NCBI RefSeq assembly: GCF_001012815.1
Contig: NZ_JYJP01000022.1
Span: forward strand, 1 to 38,438
DNA: 38,438 nucleotides
Direction: 5' to 3'
From: Vibrio mexicanus
GTDB taxonomy: Bacteria; Pseudomonadota; Gammaproteobacteria; Enterobacterales; Vibrionaceae
Positions within the stretch are counted from its first letter, which is position 1. Each line of letters opens with the position of its first letter. The position numbers and the translations under genes are program-made. The notes beneath the pieces were generated by a model, which made no database searches, was not told where the DNA came from, and was given only the letters and a program-made list of their open reading frames with translations. Shown in pieces: positions 26,905 through 34,601 of this stretch.

Positions 26905-26932
26905 AAAAAAGCCTCGGCATGGCCGAGGCTTA
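26905..26932 (-). terminator. rho-independent terminator between the two MFS genes
   Basis: On the minus strand AGCCTCGGC and GCCGAGGCT form a 9-bp stem followed by TTTTTT. It directly follows the stop of MFS copy 2, so copy 1 is reached by read-through or from its own promoter. Confidence 0.88.
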
Positions 26933-26940
26933 GTCGCTGA

Positions 26941-28563
26941 TTACTCAGCTTTCATCAATGATCGTTGTGGCAATTTACTACATAGAGCCAAACCACCGAA
27001 CATCAAGATAATAAGTGCAAACAGTGCATATTGAACTGACTGAAGGCGAGAATCTGCCATCACATCAAGAACGATTTGTTGTTCTTCTTTGTCTGCAATC
27101 AGGTCTTCCATTAGTACCACTGCCATATCGTTAGAAACGAATGGTAGAGAAGGCTGCTCTAAAATAATTTGCTTAGTTTCAGCAGTCAGGCCTTCGTGCT
27201 CGGCAACGTTAGACTTGATAGCACCTGTTAGAGAGAACAGCATGATTGAACCTAGGATAGCAACACCAAATGCTTGACCTACGTTACGAGAAGTCGCTTG
27301 GATACCACCAGATTGCTGTGCTTCACGCTCGCTAAGAGCAGAAGTAACAACGATTGATGCTTGAGAAGCCAGTAGACCCGCACCGATACCGAAGATAGTC
27401 AGTGATACGTATTGCCATACAGTGATGCCTTCTGCTGTGAAGCCGAAGAACATTAGGCCAGTACCCGCAGCAGCAACAATGAAGCCAAGTTGACAAACAC
27501 GTTGACAGCTAAGGTGAGACAGTTTCGCAGGTGCGCCTAGAGAGCCAATCATCATACCTAGAGCGAAAGCACACAGAGCCATACCAGAAGCGAACGCGCT
27601 CATACCTGCAACAAGCTGCATGTAAGATACGTTGATGAAGCCAGTTGCGCCGAATAGTAGGAAGATAACAGCACAAAGAACAAGACCAACAACAACTTGT
27701 GGGTTCTTAACGTAAGATGATGGAAGTAGTGGAGTACCACCGTTCTCTTCAAAGCGACGTTCCCAAACCATTAGACATTTCAGTACAGCAGCACCAAGAA
27801 GAACCGTTGGAATAGCTGGTGAAATACCTGCGATAGTGAAGTCAGTCAATGGTGCAACTAGGCCCCACTCAGAGATTTTTAGTAGACCAGTAACAAACAG
27901 CAGTAGACCAGCACCCGCAAGCGCGATACCAACTGTGTCCAATTTACCTTTGAAAGGAGAAGAGTCTAGTGTAGGAAGCTTCATACTACCGAACATAACA
28001 AGAAGACAGTATACACCTAGGCCCATGAACGCTACTTGGAAGCTTGCAACATCAAGAATAAAACCAAATAAAAGAGGTGTGATTGCACTTGCAAGGCCAA
28101 CTAACGCAGCGATAGCTGAGAATGCAATCGCTTGGTCTTTACCTTTGTAAATACCAGCAACGTTTGCCAGTACCGCAGGGATAAGTAAACAAGCACCAAG
28201 GCCAGCACCTACACGCGCACCGTAGTTAAGGACTTCCATGTTTGGAGCAAAAGCAGCACCGAAAGATGCAGCAGCTAGCATACCTGCGCCGATAACCATT
28301 TGGCGTTTCCAGCCAATGATAAGGCCGATAAGACCACCGGCAATCATACCTGCACCAGCGATCAGCGGGTACATTGCGTTTGCCATTTGAATTTGAGGCA
28401 TGGTTGCGCCGTGAAGAGCAATCAGTGCATCAGTAGAAATTGCTAAGCCAGAGTTGTCTGCCATAGTAGAAAACTGTGCGGCTAGAAGAACAATCAGAGG
28501 GAACCATTTGGCTAGTCCTGATTTTTCTTCTGGTGTAGGAACAGAAGGAGCGGATACCGTCAT
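26941..28563 (-). CDS. MFS exporter (DHA2-like), copy 2
   Basis: 540 residues, intact, about 14 hydrophobic helices. The loop 2-3 motif GLIIGWKRQMVIGAG and the motif-C-like GARVGAGLGACLLIPAVL point to the drug:H+ antiporter-2 group, which export drugs, bile salts or dyes with proton exchange. A long periplasmic or cytosolic loop around residues 455-490 (HEGLTAETKQIILEQPSLPF) separates the last helices. Codon use is uniform, as in amidohydrolase 2, unlike MFS copy 1. The start has AAGGT upstream. The 5' leader can form a long hairpin (28578-28675), so post-transcriptional or operator control is likely. Confidence 0.9.
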   Translation of the reverse strand: MTVSAPSVPTPEEKSGLAKWFPLIVLLAAQFSTMADNSGLAISTDALIALHGATMPQIQMANAMYPLIAGAGMIAGGLIGLIIGWKRQMVIGAGMLAAASFGAAFAPNMEVLNYGARVGAGLGACLLIPAVLANVAGIYKGKDQAIAFSAIAALVGLASAITPLLFGFILDVASFQVAFMGLGVYCLLVMFGSMKLPTLDSSPFKGKLDTVGIALAGAGLLLFVTGLLKISEWGLVAPLTDFTIAGISPAIPTVLLGAAVLKCLMVWERRFEENGGTPLLPSSYVKNPQVVVGLVLCAVIFLLFGATGFINVSYMQLVAGMSAFASGMALCAFALGMMIGSLGAPAKLSHLSCQRVCQLGFIVAAAGTGLMFFGFTAEGITVWQYVSLTIFGIGAGLLASQASIVVTSALSEREAQQSGGIQATSRNVGQAFGVAILGSIMLFSLTGAIKSNVAEHEGLTAETKQIILEQPSLPFVSNDMAVVLMEDLIADKEEQQIVLDVMADSRLQSVQYALFALIILMFGGLALCSKLPQRSLMKAE

Positions 28564-28577
28564 TTTTGATACCTTAG

Positions 28578-28675
28578 TTAGTTGGTGAGCATAACGCCCA
28601 AGAAGGTTTAGTTCTAGAAACGTATAACGTTCTTGGGAGTATTAAACGACGTTATGCTGAGTTCTCTCCAACTAA
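28578..28675 (-). promoter_or_regulatory. long imperfect inverted repeat in the MFS 2 leader
   Basis: Three consecutive arms pair in order: TTAGTTGG (28578-28585) with CCAACTAA (28668-28675), AGCATAACG (28588-28596) with CGTTATGCT (28650-28658), and CCCAAGAA (28597-28604) with TTCTTGGG (28630-28637), 25 bp in all. The loop (28605-28629) carries a smaller AACGT-ATA-ACGTT repeat. Read on the minus strand, the structure ends 14 bases before the MFS 2 start, beside its AAGGT ribosome binding site. It could be an RNA leader switch or a compound operator. No known riboswitch class was recognised. Confidence 0.55.
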
Positions 28676-28743
28676 AAAAAGTATCTTTGAAGCAAAAAAA
28701 ATAATCAATATAAAAAGACAGGATAAAAAAAGATAAATTTTAT

Positions 28744-29223
28744 TTAACCTGCTGTTTTTTCAAGGATATAAATAGCATTCTGTTGGTTGGTTAACTTCAT
28801 TTTTAGAATCAGTTTACCCTCTTCTAAACGCCAAATATTGCCGTGTAATAGTGTTCCTTGATTGGGTACCAAAATATTGCTATTGGCTATGAAAGTATCT
28901 AAGCCATTGACGGTGCGATTGGTGACTTCAAGGTGGGTCAACTCATGTTCGTAGCGCCTAAGCAGTAGTTCTGCATCATAGGTATAATTGTGTTCGTTGA
29001 AACTATTTACAATTGAAAGCCGTGCTAAACCAGGCTCAATAATTAAGGTTGCTTCACTTTTTAAAGGGTGCCCACCAATATTTAAATGACCCAGCCCTTC
29101 CCATACCCCTTGGTAGACGCGTGTGGGTTCATTGTTATATTGATAGACTTTGTTTCCAAGTAAGGCACAGGATACAAAGAGAGTTATAATGACAGCTACT
29201 CGCTTAATTAACGTTGCACGCAT
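28744..29223 (-). CDS. VtrC-like periplasmic partner of the ToxR-family regulator
   Basis: 159 residues from ATG 29223: an N-terminal membrane anchor (about 5-24, RVAVIITLFVSCALLGNKVY) and then a beta-rich periplasmic domain of about 130 residues with alternating hydrophobic strands, consistent with the lipocalin-like fold of VtrC. In V. parahaemolyticus VtrC (161 residues) binds the periplasmic part of VtrA and together they sense bile salts. The gene overlaps the 3' end of the regulator gene by 16 bases, as vtrA-vtrC do. The match rests on size, layout and gene order, not on a sequence search; a ToxS/TcpH-like partner is the alternative. Confidence 0.6.
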   Translation of the reverse strand: MRATLIKRVAVIITLFVSCALLGNKVYQYNNEPTRVYQGVWEGLGHLNIGGHPLKSEATLIIEPGLARLSIVNSFNEHNYTYDAELLLRRYEHELTHLEVTNRTVNGLDTFIANSNILVPNQGTLLHGNIWRLEEGKLILKMKLTNQQNAIYILEKTAG

Positions 29224-29915
29224 GTTAGCTGCTCCTCTACCTTGGTACATATGAGGTAAATATCCCCATCTTTTAGCGCAAATTGTTGTTGTTCAATATC
29301 TCTGAATGGAATGGGTTCACCGTTTTCTTCGGAGTGTTCAAACATGACCCAATTATTCCCATGTTGGTGACTGGTTCGCTGATACTTTTTTGCGCCAAGC
29401 CCTAAACTGGTCGCTACAAACAGTGCTATGGAGACACCACCCAATATGGCCCACTGGGTTGCGTTAAATAGAGTCGTCACTTTCTCGGTATTTTCTTGGT
29501 GTTGTTTTTGAGCTACATCGTTTTCTATAGTAGGGCTTGCAACTTCTGTGCTTGTCACCGGAACGGTGGGTTCTGTGGTTTCAGCTTGATAAAGGTGTGG
29601 CTTAGTAGACAGCACGTAGCCTTGTTTGGGAATCGTGCGGATGAGTGTACGTTGATCGTCTTTAAGCGAAAACCTAAGCGCTTTCACTGTTTGATTGATG
29701 GTTGCATTGGTTGCGTACGAGTCTTTCCAAAGCTGCTTTTCAATATCGGTACGTGATAGAACTTCTGGAAAACTCTGGATTAGTGCGTGAAATAGGTTGG
29801 CTTCTCTTGCCCTAAGTTGGCTACGCTCTTCATTCCACTCAATGACCCCGGATGTTGGGGAATAGAGAATACCTCCTACGTTATAGATAGGTGGCTCAAG
29901 GGAGAGGGTTGTCAT
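29208..29915 (-). CDS. ToxR-family membrane-bound transcriptional regulator (VtrA-like)
   Basis: 235 residues. A cytoplasmic OmpR-type winged helix (about 5-105: LRAREANLFHALIQSFPEVL, then ATINQTVKALRFSLKDD and the wing RTIPKQGYVLS), a Thr/Gln-rich linker, one membrane helix (about 152-172, WAILGGVSIALFVATSLGLG), and a periplasmic tail of about 60 residues with two cysteines (in YLICTK and LTCVQR) that may form a disulphide. This is the ToxR/TcpP/VtrA plan: DNA binding tied to a periplasmic sensor. AAGG precedes the ATG. The divergent outer-membrane protein gene is the obvious candidate target. Confidence 0.85.
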   Translation of the reverse strand: MTTLSLEPPIYNVGGILYSPTSGVIEWNEERSQLRAREANLFHALIQSFPEVLSRTDIEKQLWKDSYATNATINQTVKALRFSLKDDQRTLIRTIPKQGYVLSTKPHLYQAETTEPTVPVTSTEVASPTIENDVAQKQHQENTEKVTTLFNATQWAILGGVSIALFVATSLGLGAKKYQRTSHQHGNNWVMFEHSEENGEPIPFRDIEQQQFALKDGDIYLICTKVEEQLTCVQR

Positions 29916-30176
29916 TGGCAGACCTTTTTATTCTTGTTTTGTAGTGATACTTAAATAATTGTAGCAATTTATCACTCGCTAGGTGTTTGATCGCGAGCAA
30001 GTTACTAACAAAACGGTTGTTAAGTAAGCGGCTGGTCACGCTGTGAATATTTAATGACAATTTTTTTTCATTTTTAGTTTTTTTATTTGGTTATCTCTTT
30101 ATACCTGCTTTTTATAAGGTTGTTTGGAATTTGATTTATGAATCAATTATCCAACGACTATATAAAGGTTTGTACC
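29916..30176. promoter_or_regulatory. divergent control region of regulator and outer-membrane protein
   Basis: 261 bases between the ToxR-family gene and the outer-membrane protein gene. Bases 30060-30095 are almost pure T with spaced TTTTCATTTTTAG-type elements; on the other strand these give A-runs like the TNAAA repeats bound by ToxR. No exact promoter could be assigned. Confidence 0.35.
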
Positions 30177-31004
30177 ATGGCAGTATTGAAACAACTAACC
30201 ACATGCAGTGCCCTACTACTTTCTTCTTCAATCGTGTTTGCTGATGAGGCTGTTGAGCAAGAAAATGCTCCGGATCCAGGCGATCACACAAAAGTATCAA
30301 CAGTGGTTCATGCAACATATGGTATTCAAAGTCTAGGTGAGCAAGACAATAACTTTGTACAATTACAAGGCCAAATGTCTGGTGCAAAACAAAATGGAAA
30401 TTTGTTTTTGGGCCAATTAACGCTTCAAGGCCAAGAAAATGCGAATACATTCCCGGCAGATGATAGCTTCGATCTTTCTCAAGTACGTGCTCGTTACTTT
30501 GAAGTAAAAAGAACGGAATGGGAAAATGCTCCAATGTTAGGTGTATCACTCGATTACATTGAAACGAGCTTTGTTGATGGCGCACTAACCGATCGCTTGT
30601 TTGCTGTTGGTGGTTTAATCCGCATGAACACACCATTTGAAAACTGGTTGTCATTCCCAATCGTAGCGGCAGCTTACGGTCAAAATAGCGATTTCGCAAA
30701 AGATTTAGTAGGTACAAAGAGCTCAACTTATGGTGTTCAGTTCAACTTTTTGAACTCTATCTATCTACATAAAAATGGCACTCATGTTCAAGTGAATCCT
30801 CAATACAGCATGCTAGACTTCGGTGGTGCTGTAGGTACGGTTAACTCTTTGCAGCTAGACCTTGCTGTTCAGGCTCCGCTTACAGAAAACCGTAAGCACT
30901 GGGGTAAGCTGACTTACACAGAGTACTTTGACGATGCGGGCCAAAGTTTTGGCCACAACGATCAAAATACAGAGTTGAAGTTTACTTATAGCTACTACCT
31001 CTAA
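30177..31004 (+). CDS. outer-membrane beta-barrel protein
   Basis: 275 residues. Signal peptide (about 1-23, ending SSSIVFA before DEAVEQ), then alternating aromatic and polar strands throughout, ending in FTYSYYL, an aromatic/hydrophobic C-terminus typical of barrels inserted by BAM. About 10-12 strands are likely. It does not resemble OmpU or OmpT porins closely. ATG 30177 is used because a signal peptide follows at once; an ATG 13 codons upstream (30138) would spoil it. Divergent from the ToxR-family regulator, so probably under its control. Confidence 0.75.
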   Translation: MAVLKQLTTCSALLLSSSIVFADEAVEQENAPDPGDHTKVSTVVHATYGIQSLGEQDNNFVQLQGQMSGAKQNGNLFLGQLTLQGQENANTFPADDSFDLSQVRARYFEVKRTEWENAPMLGVSLDYIETSFVDGALTDRLFAVGGLIRMNTPFENWLSFPIVAAAYGQNSDFAKDLVGTKSSTYGVQFNFLNSIYLHKNGTHVQVNPQYSMLDFGGAVGTVNSLQLDLAVQAPLTENRKHWGKLTYTEYFDDAGQSFGHNDQNTELKFTYSYYL

Positions 31005-31036
31005 TGATTGCGTTCGCCTAAATTAGGTGCGTCTAT

Positions 31037-31077
31037 TGTAGAGCGTCGTATGAACCGGATTTCGACGTCGCTCTACA
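31037..31077. promoter_or_regulatory. 9-bp inverted repeat downstream of outer-membrane protein gene
   Basis: TGTAGAGCG (31037-31045) and CGCTCTACA (31069-31077), 23 bases apart. It lies 33 bases after the stop, without a T run, so it is more likely an mRNA 3' stem or processing site than a terminator. Confidence 0.35.
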
Positions 31078-31090
31078 GAAATATGCTCCA

Positions 31091-31128
31091 TAAACCTGCG
31101 TCTTCCCCCTTAAGAATTCGTAGGTTTA
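31091..31128. terminator. probable bidirectional terminator
   Basis: TAAACCTGCG and CGTAGGTTTA pair with one mismatch, followed by TTACTTTTT on the plus side. It separates the convergent outer-membrane protein and diguanylate cyclase genes and overlaps the stop of the latter by 3 bases. The loop is large, so strength is uncertain. Confidence 0.55.
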
Positions 31129-32238
31129 ATTACTTTTTGAAGAACGCATCGCGACTACTTGCTCTTCATCATCACTGCACTTTCGCTTAATGTTTCGCTT
31201 ATGGATATACATATCTTTATCTGCCAAACGGAGCGTGTCTTTAATACTTAAATAATCGTCAGGCCCAGATTGTGCGATACCAATACTTAATGAAACATCA
31301 TTGCGAACGGATAAGATTTCGTTAGTGAGTCTTGGCACAAAATGTTTGAGGACAAGGTCTTTGCTGCAGCTTGGCATAATGATGACGAACTCGTCACCCC
31401 CAAAGCGGTAACAGTAGTCAACGTTTCGGGATGCAGAACGTATGCAATCGGCTACGAGTACAAGAATCGCGTCCCCTTCATCATGGCCGAGTTCATCGTT
31501 ACATTGCTTAAAGTCATCGATGTCTATATAGACAAGAGAAATAGGTTCATTTTTAATCTGCACAGATTCAAATGCGCTGGATGAAGTGGATTGGAAGGTA
31601 CGTTTGTTGAACAGGTTGGTGAGCGGGTCTAAACGTGAGACTTGCTGTAAATTGTGAGTTCTCTCGTGGATGAGGTTTTCAAGGTCGCCGATATGGCGCT
31701 CAGAACGTGTTCGCTCGGCTTCTAGCTCCGTCATCATACTGCGAATGTAAGCATCAAAAACGAAAGAGATATCAAAGTCGATTAACCGATGTATTACGCT
31801 AACCATACTTTTGGCATACACTTGGTCATTGAGATTGGTTTCGATAGTGCGAGTGAGGATCCCTTTAAGATAACCGATGGCTGAGAGGTAGAGTTTTGGC
31901 GCCACCCCTAGCCGCTTATGAATCAGCCCTATGCGAAGTCTATTTTCAACATAGGCGAGATCAACATCTCGGCTAATCAGTTCAACAATGTATGTTTTTT
32001 GCGCGGCGATGAGGCGAGTGAGCGTGCCTGAGTCACCGATTAATGTGGCTATTTCAGTATTGTCGGTTTGGTTCTCGTAGAATATGCCGACCATCATGTC
32101 CAAGTTACGCTCTACAATACCTTTGAGAGCAGTTCGGCTGTTCAGATCTTCTTGAGATAAGCGAAAAAGCTCCAGACGTGACTTTAGTTCAATCTCGGTA
32201 ATGTTTTGTTGCTCAACTAGAGAGCACTCGGTGATTTT
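31126..32238 (-). CDS. globin-coupled diguanylate cyclase
   Basis: About 370 residues from ATG 32238 (a GTG at 32325 gives 399). N-terminal protoglobin sensor (about 1-150) with the typical helix ENRLRIGLIHKRLGVAP, whose His is the likely proximal haem ligand, a middle linker helix with ELEAERTRSERHIGDLENLI, then a GGDEF domain with an intact YRFGGDEFVI motif and RxxD product-inhibition site (RNVD, five residues before). Such proteins (DosC/YddV, HemDGC type) make c-di-GMP according to O2 or NO binding. The extra 29 residues of the longer start are cysteine-rich and not part of the fold. Cytosolic. Confidence 0.9.
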   Translation of the reverse strand, partial: KITECSLVEQQNITEIELKSRLELFRLSQEDLNSRTALKGIVERNLDMMVGIFYENQTDNTEIATLIGDSGTLTRLIAAQKTYIVELISRDVDLAYVENRLRIGLIHKRLGVAPKLYLSAIGYLKGILTRTIETNLNDQVYAKSMVSVIHRLIDFDISFVFDAYIRSMMTELEAERTRSERHIGDLENLIHERTHNLQQVSRLDPLTNLFNKRTFQSTSSSAFESVQIKNEPISLVYIDIDDFKQCNDELGHDEGDAILVLVADCIRSASRNVDYCYRFGGDEFVIIMPSCSKDLVLKHFVPRLTNEILSVRNDVSLSIGIAQSGPDDYLSIKDTLRLADKDMYIHKRNIKRKCSDDEEQVVAMRSSKSN

Positions 32239-32395
32239 CATTCCATGACCACAACAATAAATACGCCCATAAGTTAATATAGAACATAGATCTAATTTGT
32301 GTTCTTCGCATTCGTTTGGAAGCACATTCGTGTTACTAGATTAGAATAAAGACTTCGCGAATGGTCTTCCCAAAGTGCCTCGTCTCGCTGGCATA

Positions 32396-32728
32396 TTAGT
32401 CGTTTAGGCCGGAATAGTAGGCCGCAACGTCACGTAGGTCTTGATCATTCAAGTGCTGAAGTTGAGCCTTCATCATGTCGGCCATTGCGCCTCCTCTTAA
32501 ACCATTCTGATAATCTTTCATCGAGTTGAATAAGTAGAGCTCGTTTTGTGATTTTAAGTTTGGATACGCAGGGTTAGACTCGGGGCCAGAGACAGAGTGA
32601 CAGAAAACACAGCTAGGTGATTTCATCTTTCCAGCAATAGGATCGCCCGTACTTGCCGTGGCTTGAAAGGAAAGGGCAGAGACCAAACACAGTGCCGATG
32701 TGATTTGTGAGGTACTAAGAATGTTCAT
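32396..32728 (-). CDS. small periplasmic cytochrome c
   Basis: 110 residues with a signal peptide (about 1-26, ending QATAS) and one haem site CVFCH near residues 40-44. Met ligand candidates are in LRGGAMADMMKAQLQHL, and the ending LRDVAAYYSGL is typical of class I cytochrome c (c4/c553-like half). Likely a periplasmic electron carrier; the partner is unknown. Its position next to the haem-sensing cyclase gene may be chance. Ribosome binding site is weak. Confidence 0.88.
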   Translation of the reverse strand: MNILSTSQITSALCLVSALSFQATASTGDPIAGKMKSPSCVFCHSVSGPESNPAYPNLKSQNELYLFNSMKDYQNGLRGGAMADMMKAQLQHLNDQDLRDVAAYYSGLND

Positions 32729-32775
32729 AGGATTAGAAAAAGTCGCTTTTATTTTTCAATGGCATGAAAGCTTAA

Positions 32776-32796
32776 AGCTTCCCCTAAGGGGAAGCT
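32776..32796 (-). terminator. rho-independent terminator after ltaE
   Basis: A perfect 9-bp stem AGCTTCCCC/GGGGAAGCT with a 3-base loop, just after the ltaE stop. On the minus strand it is followed by TTAAGCTTT, a moderate T tract. Confidence 0.75.
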
Positions 32797-32803
32797 CAAG
32801 TGA

Positions 32804-33808
32804 TTATGCGTATTGAGCGAGCTTTTCGAGAAGCAGTGCAATATCTTGCTGGTTAACATCTTTATGAGTGACAAAACGGACGGGGTTTCCAGGTGAAATG
32901 GTGATTCCGTCTTGCGCAAGCTTGTCAGCGACATCCTGTATTTTTACGTTTGGCGCAACTTTGGCAAACACAATGTTGGTTTGGACCAAGTCAGGTTTCA
33001 CATCGAATCCATCGATGGCCGCTAACCCTATTGCTAATCGTTTTGCATTGTCATGGTCGACTTTTAATTGCGCTACCTGCTCGGTCAGCGCCAATTTACC
33101 TGCGGCTGCCAAAATCCCAGCTTGGCGCATGCCACCACCCACCATTTTCCTTAAGCGGCGAGCTCGGCCAATGTACTCTGAAGAACCTAGCAAAAGGGAG
33201 CCAATAGGCGCACTTAATCCTTTTGAGAGGCAGATTGTCATTGAATCGAAGTATTTGGCGATCTCTTTTACATCGATATCAAGTGCAACGGCCGCGTTGT
33301 AAACACGTGCGCCATCAAGATGCAGAGACAAATTGTGCTGATCAACAAACTCACGAGCCTCGGCCAAATATTCCATTGGAAGCACTTTGCCATTGATGGT
33401 GTTCTCTAGGCTAAGAAGTGTTGTTCGCGCAAAGTGGCTGTCATCTGGCTTAATTGCTGCTCTTAACTTGTCAAAGTCCAAAGTACCGTCTGGATTGTTT
33501 TCAATCGGTTGAGGCTGTATTGAGCCTAAGACCGCCGCGCCACCGGCTTCATACTTATAGTTATGGGCTTGTTGACCACACAAATACTCATCACCACGCT
33601 GACAGTGCGCCATCAAACCGAGTAAGTTTGCTTGAGTCCCTGAGCTGGTAAACAGAGCCGCTTCAAAGCCGTGACGCTGCGCAGCCCAAACTTCAAGATC
33701 ATTGACGGTTGGGTCATCGCCATAAACGTCGTCACCAACGTCTGCATTAGCCATTGCTTCGCGCATAGCCGGTGTAGGGCGCGTCACTGTGTCTGAACGA
33801 AAGTCCAT
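32804..33808 (-). CDS. ltaE: low-specificity L-threonine aldolase
   Basis: 334 residues, the length of E. coli LtaE (333). A cytosolic PLP enzyme that splits L-threonine and L-allo-threonine into glycine and acetaldehyde. MDFRSDTVTRPTPAMR is the standard start; the PLP lysine is in TICLSKGLSAPIGSLL. The Asp and Arg of the LHLDGARVYNA motif bind cofactor. The start is set at ATG 33808, since AGGAG lies just before it and the extra 15 upstream codons fall in the Nudix gene. Eight bases from the Nudix stop: same operon. Confidence 0.95.
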   Translation of the reverse strand: MDFRSDTVTRPTPAMREAMANADVGDDVYGDDPTVNDLEVWAAQRHGFEAALFTSSGTQANLLGLMAHCQRGDEYLCGQQAHNYKYEAGGAAVLGSIQPQPIENNPDGTLDFDKLRAAIKPDDSHFARTTLLSLENTINGKVLPMEYLAEAREFVDQHNLSLHLDGARVYNAAVALDIDVKEIAKYFDSMTICLSKGLSAPIGSLLLGSSEYIGRARRLRKMVGGGMRQAGILAAAGKLALTEQVAQLKVDHDNAKRLAIGLAAIDGFDVKPDLVQTNIVFAKVAPNVKIQDVADKLAQDGITISPGNPVRFVTHKDVNQQDIALLLEKLAQYA

Positions 33809-33816
33809 ATAGTCTC

Positions 33817-34332
33817 CTAGATATAGTTGCAAAGCTTGGCTTTGCTTAGACAAGCGATGGTTTTGGCATCCGTAATGGTGCCTGCGATTATACGAGCTTC
33901 TAGCTCGTCCATTGATAATGTTATGACTTCAATAACTTCATCGTCATCACAGTCGAATCGGTTGGTGTTCAACAGGTCTTTAGCAACGAAAAGGTATTGG
34001 ATTTCATCGCAGAATCCCGCTAAAGGTGTGACTTGGCCTAATGAGATGAATTCGTCGGCACTAAATCCAGTCTCTTCTTCAAGTTCTCTCTTGGCGCAGT
34101 CTAGTGGCAGTTCATCTTGTTCAATGGTGCCAGCTGGCAGCTCCAGTAACCATTTCTTTAAAGAAGGTCGAAATTGATTGATCAGGACAATTTTACCATC
34201 AGACGTAACAGGCAAAATGACTGATGCTCCGGGATGTTTGATGGTGGTGTGGGTAACGGTTTTGTTATTGGGTAGCGCAACTTGTTCTTCGAGTAGCGAG
34301 ATGTTTTTCCAAGTGTGGATCGTATTGCTCAT
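33817..34332 (-). CDS. Nudix hydrolase
   Basis: 171 residues with a full Nudix box (GTIEQDELPLDCAKRELEEE followed by TG), which binds Mg and hydrolyses a diphosphate linked to another moiety. The preceding LLELPAG segment and overall size resemble ADP-ribose pyrophosphatase-type members (NudF-like), but substrate cannot be fixed. First gene of an operon with ltaE. Confidence 0.88.
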   Translation of the reverse strand: MSNTIHTWKNISLLEEQVALPNNKTVTHTTIKHPGASVILPVTSDGKIVLINQFRPSLKKWLLELPAGTIEQDELPLDCAKRELEEETGFSADEFISLGQVTPLAGFCDEIQYLFVAKDLLNTNRFDCDDDEVIEVITLSMDELEARIIAGTITDAKTIACLSKAKLCNYI

Positions 34333-34601
34333 GCATTCATCATTGTTGCTTTAGTTCTATTGTCACGATAACGATATTTACAGACTAAAGAAAGCGCTAA
34401 TAAACGTGTCAGCTAGGCTGGAAGCCAATAGGAGTGATGAACCTCTCAAAAATGGAAACAATGATTTCATGCAAAGTCGGGATGATTGCATCTGATATAA
34501 GTGGGGCTATCAATTGGAAATAAATCCACTTGTAACAAGATGATAACAACTGTATAAAAGTATATATACACAGAAAAAGTCCCAACCCGAGGTTTGTTGT
34601 A
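34333..34601 (+). promoter_or_regulatory. ravA-viaA upstream region
   Basis: 269 bases between the divergent Nudix and ravA genes. CTGTATAAAAGTATATATAC (34551-34570) contains -10-like elements and a GTATATATAC palindrome about 35-50 bases before the ravA start. E. coli ravA-viaA is driven by sigma-S, which would fit a promoter with a weak -35, but none could be confirmed. CCCGAGG precedes the ATG. Confidence 0.35.

Noticed and set aside
30136..30726. 196-residue ORF antisense to the outer-membrane protein gene
   Set aside because: Overlaps a gene with a clear signal peptide and barrel pattern; it has no motif of its own.
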